Assembly: GCF_000231055.2 (NCBI RefSeq) | Contig: NZ_CM001466.1 | Span: 2,430,018-2,494,017 of the forward strand | Direction: 5' to 3' | DNA: 64,000 nt | From: Saccharomonospora azurea NA-128 | Lineage (GTDB): Bacteria; Actinomycetota; Actinomycetes; Mycobacteriales; Pseudonocardiaceae | In this document: positions 57,778 to 64,000 of the stretch, one piece after another | Layout: every line of letters begins with the position of its first letter | How positions within the stretch are numbered: the first letter of the stretch is position 1 | The notes under the pieces: model-generated | Databases searched by the model: none | Seen by the model: only the letters and a program-made list of their open reading frames with translations | What the model was told of the DNA's origin: nothing | Position numbers and translations under genes: made by a program

Positions 57778-59157
57778 GTGGTCCTTCAACTGTTCGACAC
57801 CGCGACCAGGCAGGTGCGCGAGTTCCATCCCGCGCGCAGTGGAACGGCGTCCATCTACGTCTGTGGGGCCACCGTGCAGGGCGTACCGCACATCGGGCAC
57901 GTCCGGGGCGCGTTGAACTACGACGTGCTGCGCCGGTGGCTCGTCCACTCCGGACTGGACGTGCTCTTCGTGCGCAACGTCACCGACATCGACGACAAGA
58001 TCCTCACCAAGGCCGCCGAGGCCAGCCGCCCCTGGTGGGAGTGGGCGGCGACCCACGAGCGCGCGTTCGAGGACGCTTACGCGGCGCTCGGTTGCCTCCC
58101 GCCCTCGGCGACGCCCCGCGCCACCGGGCACATCACCCAGATGATCGAGCTGATCCAGCGGCTGATCGACTCCGGCCACGCCTACGCGGCCGGGGGCGAC
58201 GTGTACTTCTCCGTAGCGTCGTTCGACGGCTACGGAGCTCTGTCCGGACAGCGGATGGAGGACGTCCAGCAGGGCGAGAGCCAGGCCGAGGGCAAGCGCG
58301 ACCACCGCGACTTCACGCTGTGGAAGGGCAGCAAGCCCGGCGAGCCGTCCTGGCCGACGCCGTGGGGTCCGGGGCGGCCCGGCTGGCACCTGGAGTGCTC
58401 GGCCATGGCCACCGCCTATCTCGGTTCGGAGTTCGACATCCACGGCGGCGGTGTGGACCTCGTCTTCCCGCACCACGAGAACGAGCGCGCACAGTCGTTG
58501 GCGGCGGGCGACGGGTTCGCGCGGTACTGGCTGCACAACGCGTGGGTGACGATGTCCGGCGAGAAGATGTCGAAGTCGCTGGGCAACGTGGTCGCCATCC
58601 CCGAGATGCTGCGCCGGTACCGGCCGGTGGAGCTCCGGGCGTACCTCATCCAGCCCCACTACCGCTCCACGATCGAGTACTCGGACGCCGCTCTCTCCGA
58701 GTCCGCCCAGGGCTACCGGAGGATCGAGCAGTTCCTCCGGCGCGTGCGAGGGTCCTCGGGCGACGTGCGGGTCGGTCGGGTGCCGGCCGAGTTCGCCGCG
58801 GCACTCGACGACGACCTCGGCACCCCGCACGCGTTCGCGGTGCTGCACAACACGGTGCGCGACGGCAACGCGGCGCTCGACGCCTCCGACGGCGACAAGG
58901 CGCTCGAACTGGCCGAGACGGTCCGTGCCATGGTGGACGTCCTCGGCATCGACCCGCTGTCGGAGCAGTGGGCCGAGGACACCGGCACCGAGGCCGCGGC
59001 CCTGTCGAGGCTGGTCGACGCCATGCTCGCCGACCGGCAGCAGGCCCGAGCCGACCGCGACTTCGCCCTGGCCGACCAGATCCGCGACCGGCTCGCCGCA
59101 GCGGGCATCTCGGTGGAAGACACCCCTAATGGTCCCATGTGGACAGTGAGAGACTGA
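57778..59157 (+). CDS. cysS: Cysteinyl-tRNA synthetase
   Basis: A 459-residue class I synthetase. The HIGH motif is [13 protein letters not shown] is [12 protein letters not shown], and zinc ligands are at [15 protein letters not shown] and HHENE. The DALR-like anticodon region and C-terminal helices complete the chain. Length is normal. A second cysteine ligase homologue, MshC of mycothiol synthesis, exists in actinobacteria, but this longer form with the anticodon domain and ispF neighbourhood fits CysS. Confidence 0.96.
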   Translation: MVLQLFDTATRQVREFHPARSGTASIYVCGATVQGVPHIGHVRGALNYDVLRRWLVHSGLDVLFVRNVTDIDDKILTKAAEASRPWWEWAATHERAFEDAYAALGCLPPSATPRATGHITQMIELIQRLIDSGHAYAAGGDVYFSVASFDGYGALSGQRMEDVQQGESQAEGKRDHRDFTLWKGSKPGEPSWPTPWGPGRPGWHLECSAMATAYLGSEFDIHGGGVDLVFPHHENERAQSLAAGDGFARYWLHNAWVTMSGEKMSKSLGNVVAIPEMLRRYRPVELRAYLIQPHYRSTIEYSDAALSESAQGYRRIEQFLRRVRGSSGDVRVGRVPAEFAAALDDDLGTPHAFAVLHNTVRDGNAALDASDGDKALELAETVRAMVDVLGIDPLSEQWAEDTGTEAAALSRLVDAMLADRQQARADRDFALADQIRDRLAAAGISVEDTPNGPMWTVRD

Positions 59158-59160
59158 CGT

Positions 59161-60129
59161 ATGGCAGGCAATTCCCATCGCCGTGGAGCGGTGCGCAAGC
59201 AGGGCACGAAGAAGGGTTCCGTCGTCGGCTCCGGCGGCAACCGCCGCAAGGGCCTCGAAGGCAAGGGCCCGACCCCGAAGGCGGAGATGCGGCCAGGGCA
59301 CCCGGCTCAACGCAGGGCCGCTGCCGCCGCCGCTCGCGCGGAGCAGAAGCGCACCGCCGCCAAGAAGTCGGCCGAGACCCCCGAGATCATCGCGGGCCGC
59401 AACCCCGTCGTCGAGGCACTGCGCGCGGGAGTGCCCGCCACGGCCCTGTACGTCGCGCTGAACGTCGACGCCGACGACCGTGTCACCGAGGCCGTGCGCG
59501 TCGCCGCGGACCGGGGCATTTCCATCCTGGAAGTGCCCCGCGACGAGCTCGACCGCAAGACCAACAAGGCCGTGCACCAGGGGCTCGGGCTCCAGGTGCC
59601 GCCGTTCTCCTACGCGAGCGCGCACGACCTGTTGAAGGCCGCCCGCGAGTCGGGTGAGCCTCCGCTGCTCGTCGCGCTCGACGGGGTCACCGATCCGCGC
59701 AACCTCGGCGCGGTCATCCGCTCCGCCGCCGCGTTCGGCGCGCACGGCGTGCTGCTGCCGAGCCGCCGTAGCGCCGGGATGACCGCCGTCGCGTGGCGCA
59801 CGAGCGCTGGCGCGGCGGCACGGCTTCCCGTGGGTATGGCCACGAACCTGACCCGGCAGCTGCGCGAGTGGGCGTCCGAGGGCCTGATGATCGTGGGGCT
59901 GGATGCCGACGGTTCGGTGGACATCGACACGATGAACATCGACGTCGACCCGCTGGTCGTGGTGGTCGGATCCGAGGGCCGCGGGCTGTCGCGGCTTGTG
60001 CGGGAGACGTGCGACTACACCGTGTCCATCCCCATGGCCGCCGGCGTCGAGTCGCTGAACGCCTCCGTCGCGGGTGCGGTGCTGCTGGCCGAGGTCGCAC
60101 GTCGCCGCCGCGCCGCGGGCCGCGTGTAG
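59161..60129 (+). CDS. rlmB: 23S rRNA 2'-O-methyltransferase RlmB (TrmH family)
   Basis: A 322-residue SPOUT methyltransferase for G2251 of 23S rRNA. The substrate-binding domain begins [12 protein letters not shown] (about 76), and the knotted catalytic domain has [29 protein letters not shown] and [12 protein letters not shown]. The first 75 residues are a Lys/Arg/Gly-rich extension, common in actinobacterial members. It starts 3 bases after cysS. Confidence 0.94.
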   Translation: MAGNSHRRGAVRKQGTKKGSVVGSGGNRRKGLEGKGPTPKAEMRPGHPAQRRAAAAAARAEQKRTAAKKSAETPEIIAGRNPVVEALRAGVPATALYVALNVDADDRVTEAVRVAADRGISILEVPRDELDRKTNKAVHQGLGLQVPPFSYASAHDLLKAARESGEPPLLVALDGVTDPRNLGAVIRSAAAFGAHGVLLPSRRSAGMTAVAWRTSAGAAARLPVGMATNLTRQLREWASEGLMIVGLDADGSVDIDTMNIDVDPLVVVVGSEGRGLSRLVRETCDYTVSIPMAAGVESLNASVAGAVLLAEVARRRRAAGRV

Positions 60130-60149
60130 TACGCCTGCCCGGGAGCCGT

Positions 60150-60280
60150 CCCGAAACTGCGAACAAGCGTCCCTGAGTCGCGGACACGCCGGCATGGTGA
60201 CCACCCACCGGCGTGTCCGCGTCCTACGTACGCGTGTCCGCACTTCCGGTACGCGTGTCCGCACTTCCCGTACTCCGGGT
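60150..60280. repeat. Dispersed 21-bp repeat, locus 5 (tandem array)
   Basis: CGCGGACACGCCGG (60179-60192) is inverted as CCGGCGTGTCCGCG (60208-60221). The second arm opens a tandem array of three 21-base units at 60211-60231, 60232-60252 and 60253-60273, of which the last two differ at one base (GCGTGTCCGCACTTCC(G/C)GTAC). Partial units precede. It lies between rlmB and the acyltransferase gene. Confidence 0.85.
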
Positions 60281-60369
60281 GCCTCGATCGCATGTCCACC
60301 ACATTCGCCTCATCGAGGGATGCCCTCCGTTAGAGTCACCGTGCGCGATCGTGACCGGGGGGCCGTTGA

Positions 60370-61806
60370 ATGTCGTTCGTCTCGCCACTGTTCCTGTGGT
60401 ACTTCATGCCCGCGGTGCTCGTCGCGGTGCTGGTGTTACCGCGGAGCTGGCGCAACGGCATCGTCGCGGTCGGCAGCCTGATCTTCTACGCCACGGGCGC
60501 GGGCGCGTTCACGCTCCTGCTGCTGGCGTGCATGGTGGTGAACTACGCGGCGGGGCCTGCCTTGGAGCCCGACCCGTGGAGTCCTCGCCTGCAATCGCGA
60601 CGGCGCACACTCCTGATCTGCGTCATCGCCTTCGACCTCTCGATCCTGCTGGTCTGGAAGTACGCGGGGTTCGCGACCGAGCAGATCGCCTGGTTCGCGC
60701 AACTGTTCGGCGGCGACTTCCCCATCGCCGAACTCGCGCTGCCGATCGGCATCTCGTTCTTCACGTTCCACCACATCTCGTACGTGGTGGACATCTACCG
60801 CGGTGAACGCGCCGCGCTGCGCAACCCGGTGGCGTTCGGCACCTACATCTCGATGTTCCCGCAGCTCGCGGCCGGGCCGATCGTGCGGTATCACGAGATC
60901 GCCGACCAGCTGCCGCAGCACCGGTCGCACCGGCTGGACGACATCGCGGCGGGCTTCCCCCGGTTCGCGCTGGGCCTGTGCAAGAAGGCGGTCATCGCCG
61001 ACTCGCTCGCCCCGCTGGTGGACGCCTGCTTCTCCACCCCGTCCGACGACATGACGTTCGCGATCGCGTGGCTCGGCGCGATCGCCTACACATTGCAGCT
61101 GTACTTCGACTTCTCCGGCTACTCGGACATGGCCATCGGTCTCGGCCGCATGCTGGGCTTCCGCCTGCCGGAGAACTTCGCCCGCCCGTACTCGTCGGTG
61201 ACCGTGACGGAGTTCTGGCGACGCTGGCACATGTCGCTGTCGCGCTGGTTCCGCGACTACGTCTACATCCCGCTCGGCGGCAACCGGGGCGGTGCGGCGA
61301 AGACCTACCGCAACCTGTGGATCGTCTTCCTGCTGACCGGCTTCTGGCACGGCGCCGCGTGGACGTACGTGGTGTGGGGCGTCTACCACGGCGTGCTGCT
61401 CGTGGTCGAGCGCGCGACCGGCCGTGACCGCACACCGCACACGCCGGGCGCACGGGTGGGACGCCGCGCGCTCACGCTCGTGCTGGTGATCGTCGGGTGG
61501 GTGTTCTTCCGGGCACCCGACCTCGGATACGCGTTCACGATGATCGGCAACATGCTGCTGCCGGACTTCACCGGCCTGACCGAGGTCGTGGGGGCGGCGT
61601 TCACCAACCAACGCCTCGTCCTGCTCCTGCTCGCGCTGGTGGTGTTCTTCCTGCCCGCCTCCCCCGTGACGGGCCCGCTCCTGGAGTCGGCTCGCACCAA
61701 GCCCGCCGCCGCGCTGCGGGTCACGGTGATGACGGTGGGCGCGCTCTACGCCGCCATCCTCGTCGCCACGGGCACCTTCAGCCCGTTCCTGTACTACCAG
61801 TTCTAG
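60370..61806 (+). CDS. MBOAT-family O-acyltransferase (AlgI-like)
   Basis: A 478-residue protein with about 11 membrane segments. Signatures are LPIGISFFTFHHISYVVD, YFDFSGYSDMAIGLGRMLG, FWRRWHMSLSRWFRDYVYIPLGG and the catalytic histidine in LTGFWHGAAWTYVVWG. AlgI-type proteins move acetyl groups across the membrane for O-acetylation of polysaccharides. The SGNH-type partner usually found next to such genes is absent here. ATG is preceded by GGGGCCGTTGA with only a weak ribosome-binding site. Confidence 0.9.
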   Translation: MSFVSPLFLWYFMPAVLVAVLVLPRSWRNGIVAVGSLIFYATGAGAFTLLLLACMVVNYAAGPALEPDPWSPRLQSRRRTLLICVIAFDLSILLVWKYAGFATEQIAWFAQLFGGDFPIAELALPIGISFFTFHHISYVVDIYRGERAALRNPVAFGTYISMFPQLAAGPIVRYHEIADQLPQHRSHRLDDIAAGFPRFALGLCKKAVIADSLAPLVDACFSTPSDDMTFAIAWLGAIAYTLQLYFDFSGYSDMAIGLGRMLGFRLPENFARPYSSVTVTEFWRRWHMSLSRWFRDYVYIPLGGNRGGAAKTYRNLWIVFLLTGFWHGAAWTYVVWGVYHGVLLVVERATGRDRTPHTPGARVGRRALTLVLVIVGWVFFRAPDLGYAFTMIGNMLLPDFTGLTEVVGAAFTNQRLVLLLLALVVFFLPASPVTGPLLESARTKPAAALRVTVMTVGALYAAILVATGTFSPFLYYQF

Positions 61807-62074
61807 GTAGACGGCTGATCAGTATCTCCTTCCTCCCGCCGGGGCCACGCAGACTCGCCAGCGGCCGGCCTTCTCCTGCTATCCCAGGAACCGAACTCAC
61901 GGGCAAGGCCGCCAACACGCTCGGCGACGAGTGATCACTGTCGGCAGTGGACCGATCACCATAAGGTTGTTCTTGACTACCCTGGCAGGTGCATCGCTTC
62001 GCGGAGATCGGTTGCCCCGGACTAGGCCCCCGGGGTTCCGCGAAGAGGCACGACTCCGCGAACGAGGTGAACTC

Positions 62075-63127
62075 ATGGAGACGTTCGGCCAGCGGCTGCG
62101 CCGTCTGCGGACCGAAGCCGGGCTCTCGCAATCCCAGCTCGCGCACATGGTTCCGGTCTCGCAAGCGAGCCTGTCCCGCTACGAATCCGACCGGCAAGCC
62201 GTTGCCCATGACCTTGCCGAACGGCTCGACGAACTCGTCAACGCGAACGGTGCGCTGCTCAGCCTGTGCCACCAGCTCGACGCGGCCGAGACCACGTGCA
62301 GCACGCGTGTTCTGGACGCGGCTGCGGAAGCTGCGTTCGAGAACGCCCCTGACCTGGCTGCACTCATCGCGGACCGCACCGCCCAGTTCCGTCGCCTCGA
62401 CGACTTCGTGGGCGGCCGCGAACTGTATCCGTCGGTGCGTCGCTCGTTCGAGGCCGCGTCCGCGGCGTGTCGCGACGACACCACCGCGCTGGCTGGTCTG
62501 TCCGAACTCGGGCAGATCGCGGGCTGGGTCGCCTCCGATGCCGGTCATGTGACCGACGCGGCACACCTCTACCTCACCGCCGCGAAGGCGGGCACCCAGG
62601 CCGGTCGCCTCGACTTCGGTGCTTCCGCGCTGTCGAGCCTCGCTTACCAGCTCGCGAACTCGCCAGCCATGTCCGACCGGGCGGAGGCGGTGCTACTCGC
62701 GTCCGCCGTCGCCGACCGTGCCGACGGCATCGGGCGGGCATTGTTACTCGACCGGCTCGCGTGGACGCACGCCCGCGTCGGGGATGCAGCGGCCGCGTCA
62801 CGTGTCCTCGACGAGGTAGACGACGTGTTCGCCGACGCCCGGGAGCCAGCCCCCACATGGGCATACTGGCTCGACCAGGATGAGATCAACGTTATGCGCG
62901 GGCGATGCATGGTGGAACTGAATCGCCCATCCGCGGCCATCGAATTGCTCAGCGATGCGCTCAGCCGGTACGACCCCACCCGAGTCCGAGAGCGCGGTCT
63001 GTACACGACGTACTTGGCGGAAGCCCTGGTCAAAGAGGGTGATGTTACGGAGGCCCGCCGACTGCTCGACGGCATGCGGCAGGCGGAAAGCGCCCGGCTC
63101 GAAGCGCGCCTCGATGTGCTGACGTAA
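62075..63127 (+). CDS. XRE-family regulator with TPR-like C-terminal region
   Basis: A 350-residue regulator. The N-terminal helix-turn-helix (about 3-58) reads FGQRLRRLRTEAGLSQSQLA and SQASLSRYESDRQ; the remaining 290 residues are Ala-rich helical repeats resembling TPRs, a build common in actinobacterial regulators encoded beside small orphan genes. ATG has GAGGTG upstream; an open frame continues to 61931 without homology. It precedes the overlapping small-gene chain at 63192 by 64 bases. Confidence 0.82.
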   Translation: METFGQRLRRLRTEAGLSQSQLAHMVPVSQASLSRYESDRQAVAHDLAERLDELVNANGALLSLCHQLDAAETTCSTRVLDAAAEAAFENAPDLAALIADRTAQFRRLDDFVGGRELYPSVRRSFEAASAACRDDTTALAGLSELGQIAGWVASDAGHVTDAAHLYLTAAKAGTQAGRLDFGASALSSLAYQLANSPAMSDRAEAVLLASAVADRADGIGRALLLDRLAWTHARVGDAAAASRVLDEVDDVFADAREPAPTWAYWLDQDEINVMRGRCMVELNRPSAAIELLSDALSRYDPTRVRERGLYTTYLAEALVKEGDVTEARRLLDGMRQAESARLEARLDVLT

Positions 63128-63191
63128 CTCCCAGGCCATGCGCATGGCGTAACCCCTCCCGAGGCGGGACCACTCGCCCGATGCTGCCCTC

Positions 63192-63341
63192 ATGAGCTGG
63201 ATCAACGGATCATGCAGCACGCCGAGCCACGATTACCGATGCGCGCCGGACGGCCGCGTTGTGCATGACGAGGAAGTCGACGGCCGGGCCGACGAACAGG
63301 CCGCGGCCAGCCGCGAGTCCGACGAGGGTGGCCCGCAATGA
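63192..63341 (+). CDS. Small hypothetical protein (49 residues)
   Basis: ATG 63192 opens 49 codons ending TGA at 63339, which overlaps the ATG of the next gene (ATGA). The product is hydrophilic and acidic, with CSTPSHDYRCAPDGRVVHDE near the start, containing two cysteines and two histidines that could bind a metal. Ribosome-binding site weak. The overlap is the main support. Confidence 0.5.
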   Translation: MSWINGSCSTPSHDYRCAPDGRVVHDEEVDGRADEQAAASRESDEGGPQ

Positions 63342-63556
63342 TCGGCCAGGATCGCGAGTTGCTGGCTCGCCTGAGTCGCGTGAACGCCGGCATTGGTGAG
63401 ATCACCCTTGCCCTGCTGCACGCCCAGGACGGCGGCGAACTCCCCGCCGATGGGCTCCGCGAGATTGGTCAAGCCCTCCGCGCGCTTGGTTGCGACATGA
63501 TCGCCCGCGCCGACGAGATCGAGTGGACTCCGGTGATCGAGGGGGCCGCCCGGTGA
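63338..63556 (+). CDS. Small hypothetical protein (72 residues)
   Basis: A 72-residue helical protein with no recognised domain. It ends in a segment (EIEWTPVIEGAAR) echoed in the next protein (PEWTPIVDDGPAR), so the two may share ancestry. Overlaps both neighbours by 4 bases, indicating one translationally coupled operon. Confidence 0.6.
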   Translation: MIGQDRELLARLSRVNAGIGEITLALLHAQDGGELPADGLREIGQALRALGCDMIARADEIEWTPVIEGAAR

Positions 63557-63879
63557 CCCATGCCCACCTCACCCAGCATCAGTGGCATCTACTGGTCGAC
63601 ACTGTCGCCGAGTTCTGCGATGCCACCGGCGGCACCCGCGAAGACCTGCACGACCGCGCCGCCGGAATTCTCGACATCGCCAGTCCGCCCGAGTGGACGC
63701 CGATCGTCGACGACGGACCGGCCCGCGAACTCTGGTGCCATATCTACGAAGTTCTTGGTGCGTTGGCGCATCTCGCGGACGCCGCACCACACGACATCCG
63801 CCACCTTCACGCCGTCGGCCGCCAGGTCGCCGACCTCGCCCACCGCATGGTCACCCACCGGGAACCCACCCATGTATGA
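63553..63879 (+). CDS. Small hypothetical protein (108 residues)
   Basis: Starts at GTG 63553 in the GTGA overlap with the previous stop. The product is helical and His-rich (MTHAHLTQHQWHLLVDTVAEF), with a middle EWTPIVDDGPARELW segment related to the end of the preceding protein. No family recognised. Its stop overlaps the next start by 8 bases. Confidence 0.6.
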   Translation: MTHAHLTQHQWHLLVDTVAEFCDATGGTREDLHDRAAGILDIASPPEWTPIVDDGPARELWCHIYEVLGALAHLADAAPHDIRHLHAVGRQVADLAHRMVTHREPTHV

Positions 63880-64000
63880 CGCGCCTGTCGCCGTGCTCCG
63901 CCCTCCCGAGTGCGCCTGCCCGCCCACCACACGACTGTGGGCACTCGACAGCCACGAACCCGCCACCGACATCCTCCCCGCCGTGGTGGATGACCCGCCG
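63872..64000 (+). CDS. 5' part of a small hypothetical gene
   Basis: Forty-three codons from ATG 63872 (MYDAPVAVLRPPECACPP) run off the right edge. The gene overlaps the preceding stop, so the operon continues. ATG 63876 opens another frame; the first is preferred for its composition and clear continuation. Function unknown. Confidence 0.45.
   Translation, partial: MYDAPVAVLRPPECACPPTTRLWALDSHEPATDILPAVVDDPP

Noticed and set aside
57508-60264. A 918-codon minus-strand open frame opposite the HAD gene, cysS and rlmB
   Set aside because: Antisense to three well-supported genes and of random composition.
60150-60280. The tandem 21-bp array as a CRISPR
   Set aside because: Units are directly abutting without spacers, and there are no cas genes.

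Overview
High-GC, gene-dense DNA from an actinobacterium. A Pseudonocardiaceae chromosome, Saccharomonospora-like, is the best guess. Grounds: the radA-lpqE-carD-ispD-ispF-cysS-rlmB block known from Mycobacterium relatives, an ectABCD operon, a GH15-fused trehalose phosphatase, a DasR-type regulator, and many GTG/TTG or apparently leaderless starts. No replication origin, CRISPR array, integrase or intact insertion sequence is visible.

Layout. 1-8.3 kb: an HtrA-like protease, then thiamine biosynthesis in two riboswitch-led arms, thiC-thiD-thiD2 on the plus strand and thiO-thiS-thiG on the minus strand, plus thiE and a MarR regulator. 8.3-16.6 kb: a membrane protein; an amino-sugar locus (DasR-like GntR regulator, SIS isomerase/deaminase, BadF-type GlcNAc kinase) with a dre-like operator; a DUF3159 protein; an SGNH hydrolase; an ArfA-like BON-OmpA protein; and an uncharacterised gene pair at 15.2-16.6 kb. 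16.9-20.3 kb: ectABCD, osmoprotection by ectoine and 5-hydroxyectoine. 20.5-26.8 kb: a mosaic of repair, regulatory and detoxification genes, a broken alpha/beta hydrolase lying between two copies of a 21-bp repeat, and a small zinc-finger/Abi-alpha operon. 27.1-28.8 kb: three tandem paralogous small secreted proteins with related 5' leaders. 29.9-33.1 kb: a secreted subtilisin. 33.2-35.6 kb: LigD as separate ligase and polymerase proteins. 36.5-39.5 kb: stress-signalling phosphatase/kinase, STAS antagonist and an ECF sigma factor. 39.4-43.3 kb: SIS protein, sialidase (second dre-like site) and amidohydrolase. 44.5-46.9 kb: a CarH-like B12 sensor domain protein coupled to a PP2C phosphatase. 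47.1-49 kb: tRNA-Thr beside a ThrE exporter. 49-53 kb: trehalose synthesis and turnover. 53.1-60.1 kb: the conserved radA to rlmB block. 60.4-61.8 kb: an MBOAT acyltransferase. 62-64 kb: an XRE-TPR regulator and a chain of small overlapping genes running off the window.

Themes: cofactor synthesis under thiamine control; osmotic and desiccation stress (ectoine, trehalose, partner-switching modules); amino-sugar and sialic-acid use probably coordinated by DasR. The least explained items are the three repeat-bearing secreted proteins, the B12 sensor-phosphatase pair, the dispersed 21-bp repeat family, an IspD lacking its signature motif, and two small operons of unknown function.
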